Of a DNA stretch of 64,000 bases, positions 35,491 through 44,160 are shown piece by piece. The DNA is taken from NCBI RefSeq assembly GCF_025244825.1, contig NZ_CP104263.1, positions 1,178,001-1,242,000 on the forward strand, given 5' to 3'. Both the position numbers and the translations under genes were made by a program. Source of the DNA: Arthrobacter jinronghuae. GTDB taxonomy: Bacteria; Actinomycetota; Actinomycetes; Actinomycetales; Micrococcaceae. Within the stretch, counting starts at the first letter, position 1. Every line of letters begins with the position of its first letter. Below the pieces are notes generated by a model. That model ran no database searches, was not told the DNA's origin, and saw only the letters and a program-made list of their open reading frames with translations.

Positions 35491-36099
35491 CTATCCCATC
35501 AGTTCGAGCATGAATGGATCATCGGTGGCAAAGGTGCCAGTGGGCATGATGCTCGCGGCCCCGCCGAAGTTGCCCAGCCCCGGGCACTTGCCCGGGATGG
35601 GTCGGAGCACGCCATAAAGATCGGCTTTGGACCACGTGTGCAGGCGTGCGGGGGAGCCGTATTGGTTGAGATACTCGTCCTCGTAGGCGTCGCCCAGCCC
35701 GTTGGCTTCGAGAACCTGGAACGTGCCGTTACCGAAGTCCTGGACAACCATGCCGATGTGTCCGTACCCATTGCCGGCACCGCGGCCCTGTGCTCCGAAC
35801 GCATTCCGGTTGTAGACGAACGTGTCCCCGGGGTGGAACGTCTCGTGCGGCAGGATCCCGTCGAAGTACTCCCAGATCGGATCATCCGCGGGGAGCTCCC
35901 ACACACCGGCCGCGTCGTATGTGCGCTTGATGGCGGTGGACGGGATGCCGAGGAATGTCCAAGTCCAGTTCCACAGGTCCATGCACTGGTTCCCGAAGCG
36001 CCGGTCGAAGTTCAGGGCGTAGCCGGTGGTGCGGCCGACCGTGCGACCGTTCCACTCGCTGACCATCCACTGCACGAACGCTTGAAGCCTTGGGTCCAT
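35491..36099 (-). CDS. CHAP-domain endolysin
   Basis: This is a 202-residue peptidoglycan hydrolase. The CHAP site is visible: Cys39 in FGNQCMDLW, His114 in GYGHIGMVV, and Glu131/Asn133 in VLEANG. The CHAP domain fills residues 1-170, and the short remainder (GLGNFGGAASIMPTG) is not an obvious wall-binding domain. There is no signal peptide, so release depends on a holin. ATG 36099 sits in the TAATG overlap with the collagen-like gene. Confidence 0.88.
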   Translation of the reverse strand: MDPRLQAFVQWMVSEWNGRTVGRTTGYALNFDRRFGNQCMDLWNWTWTFLGIPSTAIKRTYDAAGVWELPADDPIWEYFDGILPHETFHPGDTFVYNRNAFGAQGRGAGNGYGHIGMVVQDFGNGTFQVLEANGLGDAYEDEYLNQYGSPARLHTWSKADLYGVLRPIPGKCPGLGNFGGAASIMPTGTFATDDPFMLELMG

Positions 36100-36812
36100 T
36101 AGGGTGCCTCCGTGGGGATCGGGATGGATGTGAGGCGGCAGGGGCCGTCGCTGGTTTGGGTGGTGCCGTCGTCGTAGCTGACCACCCAGTAGGAGCTGTC
36201 TCCGGTACCTTCGCAGACGATGGCGGCGATGCCTCGGCCAGGTGCCCCGGGGGCGCCGTCCGTGCCGTCCGTGCCAGCGGGCCCGGCTGGGCCTTCCGGC
36301 CCGGGAGATCCCGCCGGCCCTTGAAGCCCGTCCGCCCCGTTCAGGCCGTTCAGTCCGTCCGCTCCCGCCTGGCCGAGCAGACCAGCCAGCCCCTGCGACC
36401 CCTCGGGACCCTCCGGGCCTTGCGGACCTTGCGGACCAACCGGCCCCTGAACCCCGTCCCTGCCGTCCCGGCCGTCCTTGCCGTCCCGAGGGATAACCCC
36501 GGCAGTAGGCTCGGTTGCCACGGCAGTGAGTTCGGCGCATCGGTCTGCGTCGTATATCTCGACGTCGCCCTTCTCGCACAGGACGGTCTGCAGCTCCTGC
36601 GCATACTCCTGCTTCTGCTGCTGCTCCGTCGCCGCCTCACGCTTCGAGGCATCCCGGTCAAGGGACAACTGCCAGGCAAGGACCGCGATCACCACGACAG
36701 CCACGAACAGCAGCCCGGACACCGTGAACAGCCACCACTTCTGGCGGCGATCCACATGCCGGTCATGCTCCATGTTCTGGATTGCCTCGCTGAGGTTCTT
36801 GGGATCAGTCAT
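36099..36812 (-). CDS. Membrane-anchored collagen-like protein
   Basis: This 237-residue protein has a charged cytosolic N-terminus and one membrane helix (residues 27-48). A coiled region rich in Glu/Gln/Lys (50-80) and a collagen-type G-x-y array (111-194) follow. A small C-terminal domain has an aromatic strand (SSYWVVSYDDGTTQT). Four Cys (79, 92, 200, 225) may form disulphides outside the cell. A trimer is expected from the coiled-coil/collagen layout. It is translationally coupled to the CHAP endolysin. A spanin-like, wall-binding or decoration role is possible but unproven. Confidence 0.75.
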   Translation of the reverse strand: MTDPKNLSEAIQNMEHDRHVDRRQKWWLFTVSGLLFVAVVVIAVLAWQLSLDRDASKREAATEQQQKQEYAQELQTVLCEKGDVEIYDADRCAELTAVATEPTAGVIPRDGKDGRDGRDGVQGPVGPQGPQGPEGPEGSQGLAGLLGQAGADGLNGLNGADGLQGPAGSPGPEGPAGPAGTDGTDGAPGAPGRGIAAIVCEGTGDSSYWVVSYDDGTTQTSDGPCRLTSIPIPTEAP

Positions 36813-37104
36813 CGTCGTCCTTGGGTAGGGGTGTCCAGGTTCTGGGGTTGGGCTCAACGCCGAGGGCTTTGAGCTGGCCCCACCAATTCATGCCGTCACT
36901 CTCACGGGAGGCAGCCAACTCCTTCAGGCGGGCAATCTCTTGATCCCGCTGGGCTAGCTCGCTCGTCAAATGGGCGATCACGAGGGCCTCGTTAGCTTCG
37001 CGCCGCCGGTCAGCACGCTTGATGAAGAAAGCCACCGCGCCGCCGGTCGCACCGCCGACCGCGACGATGAACGTACCGGTGGCCGTAATGAGTGTGGGAT
37101 CCAC
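36805..37104 (-). CDS. Small single-helix membrane protein in lysis cassette
   Basis: This 99-residue protein starts at GTG 37104 with GGGAGG 8 bases upstream. It has one N-terminal helix (LITATGTFIVAVGGATGGAVAFF), then a basic stretch and a helical region (RREANEALVIAHLTSELAQRDQEIARLKEL). It is the first gene of the lysis group and overlaps the collagen-like gene by 8 bases. It could be a holin partner or antiholin, by inference. Confidence 0.68.
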   Translation of the reverse strand: MDPTLITATGTFIVAVGGATGGAVAFFIKRADRRREANEALVIAHLTSELAQRDQEIARLKELAASRESDGMNWWGQLKALGVEPNPRTWTPLPKDDDD

Positions 37105-37166
37105 ATTGGGGTCCTCCCTGTGGGTAGGCCGAAAGGAACGTCGGTGCGCGTTGTTAGACTGCGCAG

Positions 37167-37574
37167 ATGGAAAAGAAATCAGCGTTATTGGGGGCCGCCG
37201 GGACGCTCGTAGTCCTGGCCGGAGCGTTTGGTGTGGCCGCGGCCGCGAACGCAGGGGACAAACCGGAACCGAAACCGTCCGCGACAGCAACGCCCACACC
37301 GTCACAGACCGTTACCGAAGTACCCGTGGAGGAACCCATCAGCACCCCGACCGCAGCACCGGTCCCAGCCGAACCGGCACCCGTAGCGCCCGCGCCCGTA
37401 GTGGAAGTTCCTGCCGCACCGGCGCCCGTGGCCCCGGCACCCGTGGCCCCGCCGGCTGAGGCACCTGCACCCGCCCCAGTAGCGGATACGCCTCCGACAG
37501 GACCCGTACAAACCAACGTCGATGCCCCTGCAGTGAGCGGAAACGCGGACCCCAACAACGAGGGAAGTTCCTAA
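37167..37574 (+). CDS. Pro/Ala-rich exported protein (prophage cargo)
   Basis: This is a 135-residue protein. A signal-peptide-like N-terminus (KSALLGAAGTLVVLAGAFGVAAAANA) is followed by a low-complexity Pro/Ala/Val/Thr region to the C-terminus, without Cys or a sorting motif. ATG lies 6 bases after TAGACT, so the message is probably leaderless with its own promoter. It stands against the late operon and shares CTAA with the stop of the opposing tail gene. The function is unknown. Confidence 0.65.
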   Translation: MEKKSALLGAAGTLVVLAGAFGVAAAANAGDKPEPKPSATATPTPSQTVTEVPVEEPISTPTAAPVPAEPAPVAPAPVVEVPAAPAPVAPAPVAPPAEAPAPAPVADTPPTGPVQTNVDAPAVSGNADPNNEGSS

Positions 37575-38284
37575 CGGGTATAGATCGCGAAAGCGTTCAA
37601 AGTCGCACCACCCTGCGTGGCGCCCCAATTACTGCCGGTGTTCTGCAGGACCAAACGGCACGCTATCGAGCCGCCGTCAAGGTTGTCGTACACCTGCTGC
37701 CGCACCGGAACGAGGGCGCCGTCGCTTTTCCCCTCCACCCGCTGAAACCGCTTCGCCCCCCACTGCTCAGCAGCAAGGTTCGGCGCCTTGATGTAAACGC
37801 GCCCAGCAATGGAGGACGGATTGTCCGTAGGATTGACGACACCTACCGAGCCCTGAACGACGACCAACGCCCTCGTGTAGCCGGGCGGTATACGAAGCTC
37901 AAGCTGGCAGACCGTCGCCTCTTCGGATGTGACGACAAGCGCGCTGCTGTCGTTGTACGAGGCCTCGTAAGCGAGGGGGCTCATCAGGGCATCGTTCTCG
38001 ATGCTGCCGGGGCGGAGGGTTAGGGGCCCCTGGATATTCACGGGCCCGTCGAAGGCCGCTGATCCGTCCGAGGTGCGGAAGCGGATCCGCTCCACGCCCT
38101 CCTCGTCCACGAACCGTTGCCCGTCCGAAGCCAGGAATATCTGACCCTCGTCCGGTTTGCCAATGGACGCAGACTGCAGCCGCCGGGCGGAACCCTGCTG
38201 CTCCACCTTCCGAGCCAGGTCGTTATGTTTCTGCGCGGGCGTGGTCTCCGTAACCCGGCGGGGGATACCCGACGCATCAACCAT
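37571..38284 (-). CDS. Phage minor tail protein
   Basis: This 237-residue protein begins MVDASGIPRRVTETTPAQKH. It has an N-terminal helix, a short beta segment (GQIFLASDGQRFVDEEGVER) and a C-terminal beta-sandwich-like part. Coupled by TAATG to the hub-like gene upstream, it belongs to the tail tip. No enzyme motif is seen. Confidence 0.68.
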   Translation of the reverse strand: MVDASGIPRRVTETTPAQKHNDLARKVEQQGSARRLQSASIGKPDEGQIFLASDGQRFVDEEGVERIRFRTSDGSAAFDGPVNIQGPLTLRPGSIENDALMSPLAYEASYNDSSALVVTSEEATVCQLELRIPPGYTRALVVVQGSVGVVNPTDNPSSIAGRVYIKAPNLAAEQWGAKRFQRVEGKSDGALVPVRQQVYDNLDGGSIACRLVLQNTGSNWGATQGGATLNAFAIYTR

Positions 38285-39354
38285 TAGGCGTCCTCCAGCT
38301 TCGCGAGTGTGGGCTTGTATGTTTCGGCGGTCGCGTCCAGGGACCAGCCCACGACGACCATGAGGGTATCGATACTGCGGGTTGGCGCGTCGATGGTGGC
38401 CCGGGCTGAATCGCCCAAGGTCAGATCGCCGAGTTCCGTGCCCTGCCCTGAACGCACCGTCAGGGTGAGGATGTCCTGCCCGCCGAATAGTTGGGCGGCC
38501 GTCCGGTGCGCGTGGGACTGGATAGTCCGCTGGTCGGTGACGCCGGAGAACTGCCTGCGCTCCTCCAACCGGACCCACCCCGCAGCTTCCCGGGCCGTGT
38601 CAATGACGGGGGTGGACATGACCTTCGCGTCTCCCTCGCCGTCGCCGATGGTACGGACGTGGGTGGCGGCGTCGCCTTCACCCCACGGGCGGGAATGATC
38701 GAACTCCGTCACGTTTCCCGGCATGTCGAAGACGTGGTCCGGGTGCTCCACCCGGGCTCCCAAATAGGGGTAGCCGGTCCGGAACGTGTACTTCACCCGG
38801 GAATGCGTATCGTTCGTCCAGTCGACGTCGACAGTCCAGTTGAATCCGTTCTCCACCGCGGCGAGTTCCTGCAGCCGGTTGTAGACGCGGGCGTTCTCAT
38901 CGTCTTCGTACTCCCGGTCCCGCAGCACCCCAGTCCGGGGGCAGTCGTACTCGAGCGGGATGCCGGCGGCGTCACCGCAGATGGAAGCGAGCTGCCGGGC
39001 GATGTCCGCCTGGTCGACACTCAGGAATCTGAGGGTCGGAACATACCGTCGCAGGAAGTACCCTTCGATGGTCACACACGGGTAACTGACGATCTCCGCG
39101 CTGTCCGTCGGGTCGTCATTCGGGATGCCGTGCCAGACGATATTTTCTTCCTCGTCCAGCACCAGGATCAGGGACCGCCACGGCAGGAGCATCTGCTCCC
39201 ACCCATCCGGCACCCCGTCGGCCAGGACGGGTAGCACGAGTGTGCCCGTGCCGTGACCCTGCAGCACCCGGGACGGTTCGCCCTCAATCTCGAACGGCGC
39301 CGAGTCCAGCACTTCCCCGGTCTTCAGCTGACATATCAGGAACGTGTACGCCAT
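38284..39354 (-). CDS. Minor tail / baseplate hub-like protein (ReqiPepy6 Gp37-type)
   Basis: This 356-residue protein has the sequence layout of siphovirus hub proteins (Gp37-like): an N-terminal domain with LVLDEEENIVWHGIP, a central IARQLASICGDAAGIPLEYD segment and a C-terminal RTAAQLFGGQDILTLTV region. It follows the Dit and another minor tail gene with overlapping ends, as expected for the tail-tip assembly that joins tube to fibres. Confidence 0.78.
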   Translation of the reverse strand: MAYTFLICQLKTGEVLDSAPFEIEGEPSRVLQGHGTGTLVLPVLADGVPDGWEQMLLPWRSLILVLDEEENIVWHGIPNDDPTDSAEIVSYPCVTIEGYFLRRYVPTLRFLSVDQADIARQLASICGDAAGIPLEYDCPRTGVLRDREYEDDENARVYNRLQELAAVENGFNWTVDVDWTNDTHSRVKYTFRTGYPYLGARVEHPDHVFDMPGNVTEFDHSRPWGEGDAATHVRTIGDGEGDAKVMSTPVIDTAREAAGWVRLEERRQFSGVTDQRTIQSHAHRTAAQLFGGQDILTLTVRSGQGTELGDLTLGDSARATIDAPTRSIDTLMVVVGWSLDATAETYKPTLAKLEDA

Positions 39355-40295
39355 CAGTAGCCGTACGCCGTGAAAGTCAGTCGTAGGTTCGCGACGTTCT
39401 TGACCAGGCTGCCGTCAGATGCGCGGCATGCAAGGGCCAGACGCGTCCGCCCCGATAGCCCTTCATCCAATTGGTAATGGACGAGTCCGATGTAGTTGCC
39501 CTGATAGACGCTGGTCAGTTCGGCGCTCACCAGTGCGTTGGGGAACGGGTTCTTGAAGATATATCCTGCGAAGCCGTTGCCATCGGTGCTGACGGAGACG
39601 GTTGCCGTGAGACCTGTCAGCGCCTCCTGATGCGCGGTGTCGGACAACATCCTCAGTCCGCTCTCCCAGCGTGACCCCGAGTAGACCTGCTCCCGGCCAG
39701 CCAGGTCAAGGCGGGCCACGCGCAGGCCCTCGTAAAGGGCAAGCGAGTTGCGGTCGTCTACGTCCCGCACGGGGATGGGAGCGCCAGCCGTCGCCGTGAA
39801 CGGACAATCCACCGTCATCGTAGGGCCACCATTACCCGCCCGCGGTACATAAACCTGAGCGATATGCAGCGAGTTCACCGGCAACGCGGGCAGGCCGGGA
39901 AGCGCCGCCGGTTTGCCGGCAATAACCCGCAACACACCCTTGCGGGACCCGGCCGCGCCACCGTTGTCCGGATCCAATACCTCCAGAACCACTCGATCTA
40001 TGCGAGGGTTCGTTGGATCAGCGACCCCAACCGACCCCTCGGCGTTCGTCACTGAATCCACGCCGGTAACGTATGCGCCTTTTGCTGTGCCGATAACGCA
40101 CATGAATGGCCCCACCCGCACCACCGAACCAGACAGGTCCGTGGTCGGTGCTGCCCCCAAAACACCCGACCGATTTACGCCGGGAGACGACTGCGCGAAC
40201 GCCGCCCCCATGTTGCGGCGCATGACCTCCGCCGAGTACTTCGGGAGTTTGGTCGCGTCGTCGGCGTTGATTGTTGAGGGGAGGATTACCGCCAT
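39354..40295 (-). CDS. Minor tail protein
   Basis: This 313-residue protein starts MAVILPSTINADDATKLPKY. Its N-terminal half (VRVGPFMCVIGTAKGAYVTG, then IDRVVLEVLDPDNGG) is typical of actinophage baseplate-associated proteins, and its C-terminal part is beta-rich. It lies between the distal tail and hub genes. Confidence 0.72.
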   Translation of the reverse strand: MAVILPSTINADDATKLPKYSAEVMRRNMGAAFAQSSPGVNRSGVLGAAPTTDLSGSVVRVGPFMCVIGTAKGAYVTGVDSVTNAEGSVGVADPTNPRIDRVVLEVLDPDNGGAAGSRKGVLRVIAGKPAALPGLPALPVNSLHIAQVYVPRAGNGGPTMTVDCPFTATAGAPIPVRDVDDRNSLALYEGLRVARLDLAGREQVYSGSRWESGLRMLSDTAHQEALTGLTATVSVSTDGNGFAGYIFKNPFPNALVSAELTSVYQGNYIGLVHYQLDEGLSGRTRLALACRASDGSLVKNVANLRLTFTAYGY

Positions 40296-40302
40296 CGGGA
40301 AC

Positions 40303-41226
40303 CTACTTCCATGCGTCGTACCAGGACGCGGTCATGGTGGCCGTCGGCGAGTAGGCCGCGGCATCGAATTTGAGGGTGTTCAGTCCGGGGCCGAGTTCGA
40401 ACCATCGGCCGCGGAGCGAACCGCGGCGGGATACGCCGTTGAGATTCACTGTCCGACGGTCGAAGTCGACGGCCAGCGTCTGCCCGGCCAGGACGTCCAG
40501 GTCGAACGTCATCACTTCGCCGGTCTCCCGCCGCTGAATGGACGGACGGGGAACCGGGCCCTTGATGCTCGCCACGACTGGCGCCGGAGCGGTCCCGGAG
40601 TTGAGGACCGGAATCTCGCCGGACACCACGACGGCGTCCACAACGAATGGAACAGCAGCCGGGAACACAAGGCCCCCACTAGTGGACGGCAGTGCGGTCG
40701 TCGCCGAATGGGTAGGCCCGGAGCCGTCACCGGCCAACCGCCTGTAATCCGGGGCGAACAGCTGGAACGAATACCGGACCATCCACGGGTTCACCCAGAC
40801 AGGGTCTGAAGGGTCCCCGTCCAGGCGTGCCCGCACGTGCCGGCGCAACCCGTCCTCATCCACCACCAGTGGCGCCGTGTCCCGGTCAGGGATAAGCCCC
40901 ATCAGCTGGTCAAGGGCGGCCACCAGTTTCAGGTGCTGGGCCTGCCCTTCCGCGCCGTTCCCGGGACGGACCCGCAAATCACCGCTGATGACCAGGGTGC
41001 GGCCCGTCGAATGGGCTTCACCCAGCCAGGCACCGTGCTGCTGCCAGCGTTGCGTGGCCGTCCCCGTCGTGCCCGTGCGGGCGCTCCAGCCGACGAATGG
41101 TTTCTTCACCGACCAGAGCACCCCATCCTCATCCCGGCCGGTGAGCGGCAAACCGTTCATCGTCAGAGCAAACCGGGAGAACGGCTGCAACGGCAGGGGA
41201 GGGGCGAAGGCATAGATCAACTGCAT
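40303..41226 (-). CDS. Distal tail protein (Dit-like)
   Basis: This 307-residue protein lies directly after the tape-measure gene. Its pieces fit the phage distal-tail family: an N-terminal region with LTGRDEDGVLW, a middle YSFQLFAPDYRR and the C-terminal strand pair LDVLAGQTLAVDFDRRTVNL then LGPGLNTLKF. It probably forms the ring joining tube and tip. Confidence 0.8.
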   Translation of the reverse strand: MQLIYAFAPPLPLQPFSRFALTMNGLPLTGRDEDGVLWSVKKPFVGWSARTGTTGTATQRWQQHGAWLGEAHSTGRTLVISGDLRVRPGNGAEGQAQHLKLVAALDQLMGLIPDRDTAPLVVDEDGLRRHVRARLDGDPSDPVWVNPWMVRYSFQLFAPDYRRLAGDGSGPTHSATTALPSTSGGLVFPAAVPFVVDAVVVSGEIPVLNSGTAPAPVVASIKGPVPRPSIQRRETGEVMTFDLDVLAGQTLAVDFDRRTVNLNGVSRRGSLRGRWFELGPGLNTLKFDAAAYSPTATMTASWYDAWK

Positions 41227-44148
41227 CTAGACAGCCCCTTCCAGGACGCGTGCAACCTTCACCGCGGTGGCCCGTGGCGTAGTCGAATCGGGGATAGAGA
41301 TGTAGGCGGTCGAGGTCCGGGTGTGGACCGGGGCGGGCGTGTTCGAGAACCCGTAGTCCCGCTGGTCCGCCCAACCTCCTGTGCCCGCATAGGAGCCCGT
41401 GACCGCAAGCTCCGGTTGGATGCCGGTCTCGATCATGGAAGACACGTCCCCGAGGGTCCCCTTGAGCGCGCCCATCTGGGAACGCAGGCCTTCCTGCAAG
41501 CCGGTCATGATCCAGCCGCCGGCAGGAACCAGCAGGGCAAGGTCATAGGCTTTCGGGCCCTTATGGTCCGCGATCCAGTCACCGATGCCGCCGACGAAGT
41601 TCTTGACGTCCTCGTACTTCTGCTTGAGCCCGTCAAGGAATCCGGTGATGATCTGCACACCGGCGTTCTTCAGCAACGACCCCATATTGCCGAGGGCATC
41701 GAGGATTTTGCCGGGAAGTTCCTTCACCCAGCCGACCAGGCCGAGGAACTTGTCGACGGCGGCGTCCTTCATGCTCAGGACCCACTGGCCCATCTGGATA
41801 GCGAACCCGCCGATGGCGGCCAACCCGGACAGGATCCGGCCCGGGATGCTGGCTACGAAGTCCACGATGGCGTTGAAGACGTTCACCGTGGTGGACTTGA
41901 TGTTCTCCCACGCGCCCGCCAGGAACCCGATGATGCCGTTCCAGATGTCCATGATGAAGGACTTCACTGCCTCGAAGGCATTGGCAATGATCTGCCGTAC
42001 CTGATCCGCGGCGCCTGTCGACTGCCCGGTCAGCAGCCCCCAAACAGTCATGTAGTAGCCGACAATGAAGTCCCACACCGCGGTGAAGATGGCCTTCACG
42101 CCATCCCAGAGGCCGGTGAAGAACCCTACGATCGGCTCCCAGATGCTGCGTGTGATGTTGACCAGCTGCGCCCACATGCCCTGCACGAGGCCCCAGATGG
42201 CCGTCATGGCACCGCCGAAGAAGCCGACGATCTTGTTCCACCCCGAGGAGACGAGCCCGCCGATTTCCCCGAACTTGCCGGTGAAGATCGCGATGATGAC
42301 GGCCAGGACCGTAGCCACAACGGTCTGGATGATCTCCCATCCAGCCTTGAAGATCGTGGTCACCACGCTGATGTACGTAGTGAAGATCGTGGAGATGATC
42401 GTCCAAGCCACACCGATGATTGACTGCACCTTGTCCCACGCCGCGGATACGGCACCGGTGATGTGCCCCCAGAAGTCCTTGAACATGCCGACCGTGTTGT
42501 TCCAGAACCCGCTCAGCACACCGGTGATCTTCGACCAGGCTGCGGAGGTGAACGCTGAGACCTTGTCCCAATTGGCGATGACAAGGGCGACGAGTGCCAC
42601 GACGGCGGTGATGATCCAGCCGATGGGACCCATGGCGAGGATCCAGCCGGCGGCCATGCGGGCACCCTGGATGAGGGCTTGCGCGCCCATGAGGACCCAC
42701 CCAGCCACGACCCCGGCCGCGGTAACGGCCATGGACGCAGCAGTGGCAACGAAGCTGCCGATCATCCTGTACGACTGGGCGACGTACAGGGCCCCGGCCT
42801 TGACGGCACCGGCCGACATGAGCGCCCACGCGGTTACATGAGCGGCTGCGGTCAGGGCGGCCTGAACTGCCAACCGGATGAACACCGGGATCAGCAGCGC
42901 ACCGATGACGGTGGCGATGATGCCGATGGTTCCCTGGTTCTGTGAGAACCAGTTCCCGAAGGCCTGCAGGGCGGGTAGAGCGTTGGCCGTGACCCACGCG
43001 CCCAGCTGGGTGACAGCCGGGCCCACAGTGTTGTTCAGGAACCCGGCGAACGTCGACAGGGTCGGCATGATGTTGACGTTGACGAAGTCGATCAGCGCGG
43101 TCTGCGCCTGCCGCTTGAAGCCTTCGAACCCGGCCTTCGCGTTGGAGGCAACATCTGCCATCGCCTTGTCGGAGGCCCCGGCCACGGAATCGAAAGCGTC
43201 GCCCATCGGGTCGATCTGACCAAGGAACTCCGGGATCTCGTTGACGCCGAGGTCTTCCAACGGGGTGCCGAACAGGGCAATCGCTGCCGCCGCACGGGCA
43301 GACGGGTCTTCAATCTCCTGCAGCCCGTGGATGATGTCCCCGAACGCGGTCTGGGCGTCCACGCCGCCAGCGAGGAGCTTGTTGCTCATCTCCTGCTGGT
43401 CCATGCCCAGCGCCTCATAGGCTGCCCCGGAAGCGGTCGACATATCCGTGGACCGGATCGTGAACTCTTTCAAAGCGTCACCGAGCTTGTCGATGCCGTA
43501 CATGCCCTTGTCTGAGGCGTTCACAAGCAGGCCCATGCCTGTTTCAGCGGCGATGCCGAGCTGAGCCATGAAGGGCCCGTATTCGTCCACTGCGTCGAGG
43601 ATGTCCTCGCGGACCGCTGCCGGGACCTTCTGCAGCGCGTTCGTGAGCAGGTCAGCTGCGTGAACGCCGTCCGTCGCGAAGCCCGAGGTGATCATCTGCC
43701 CGGCGACCTGGGCCGCCCGGGAGACGTCGATTTCGAAGACGTCCGCAAGGGTGAGCATCCGCTTGGTCATGTCTTCGACGTCGGCCTGGGAGGCGTCCCG
43801 CATACCCTTGATGGAGGACATGACCGCCGAGACGCCGACCTGCACTTCCTCCATGGATTCGCCGAAGTTCTGGGAGAACACAGAGCCAGCGGCCTTGCCC
43901 GATACTGCGGCCTGCTCCTCAGTGAGGCCCAGCTGCGCCTGCACACGGTCGTTGCCGGCTTCCATGTCGATCGCATCCGCGATGCCCTTGGACAGGGCGG
44001 CCCCGATAGCGACAGCGGCAGCAGCAGCGACAGCAGCACCGGCCACCCCGAACGCCTTCAGATTGTCCTGGGCGCCCACCAGTTCGCGGTCGAAGCTCGT
44101 GGCGTCGAGGCCGAGGGTGCCGAACAGCTGGCCAATGTTCAGTGCCAT
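41227..44148 (-). CDS. Tape measure protein
   Basis: This 973-residue protein sets tail length and is ejected during DNA entry. Residues 1-400 are mainly helical with an Ala-rich segment (AAVAAAAAVAIGAALSKGI). The centre holds several hydrophobic helices (IGIIATVIGALLIPVFIRL and later) and many Trp-rich helical repeats of the W-x-x-I/V type (residues about 530-800). It is the longest gene of the prophage, right after the tail-assembly chaperone, and has a strong GGAGGCCCG ribosome site. No lysozyme or peptidase motif was found. Confidence 0.95.
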   Translation of the reverse strand: MALNIGQLFGTLGLDATSFDRELVGAQDNLKAFGVAGAAVAAAAAVAIGAALSKGIADAIDMEAGNDRVQAQLGLTEEQAAVSGKAAGSVFSQNFGESMEEVQVGVSAVMSSIKGMRDASQADVEDMTKRMLTLADVFEIDVSRAAQVAGQMITSGFATDGVHAADLLTNALQKVPAAVREDILDAVDEYGPFMAQLGIAAETGMGLLVNASDKGMYGIDKLGDALKEFTIRSTDMSTASGAAYEALGMDQQEMSNKLLAGGVDAQTAFGDIIHGLQEIEDPSARAAAAIALFGTPLEDLGVNEIPEFLGQIDPMGDAFDSVAGASDKAMADVASNAKAGFEGFKRQAQTALIDFVNVNIMPTLSTFAGFLNNTVGPAVTQLGAWVTANALPALQAFGNWFSQNQGTIGIIATVIGALLIPVFIRLAVQAALTAAAHVTAWALMSAGAVKAGALYVAQSYRMIGSFVATAASMAVTAAGVVAGWVLMGAQALIQGARMAAGWILAMGPIGWIITAVVALVALVIANWDKVSAFTSAAWSKITGVLSGFWNNTVGMFKDFWGHITGAVSAAWDKVQSIIGVAWTIISTIFTTYISVVTTIFKAGWEIIQTVVATVLAVIIAIFTGKFGEIGGLVSSGWNKIVGFFGGAMTAIWGLVQGMWAQLVNITRSIWEPIVGFFTGLWDGVKAIFTAVWDFIVGYYMTVWGLLTGQSTGAADQVRQIIANAFEAVKSFIMDIWNGIIGFLAGAWENIKSTTVNVFNAIVDFVASIPGRILSGLAAIGGFAIQMGQWVLSMKDAAVDKFLGLVGWVKELPGKILDALGNMGSLLKNAGVQIITGFLDGLKQKYEDVKNFVGGIGDWIADHKGPKAYDLALLVPAGGWIMTGLQEGLRSQMGALKGTLGDVSSMIETGIQPELAVTGSYAGTGGWADQRDYGFSNTPAPVHTRTSTAYISIPDSTTPRATAVKVARVLEGAV

Positions 44149-44160
44149 CGGGCCTCCTAT

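Noticed and set aside
35047..36102. A 351-codon plus-strand frame opposite the endolysin
   Set aside because: It is antisense to genes with visible catalytic residues and good ribosome sites; no start signal or domain is seen.
40837..42423. A 528-codon plus-strand frame opposite the distal tail and tape-measure genes
   Set aside because: Its composition (Asp/His/Arg/Pro-rich) is that of an antisense shadow, and it would disrupt a complete tail operon.
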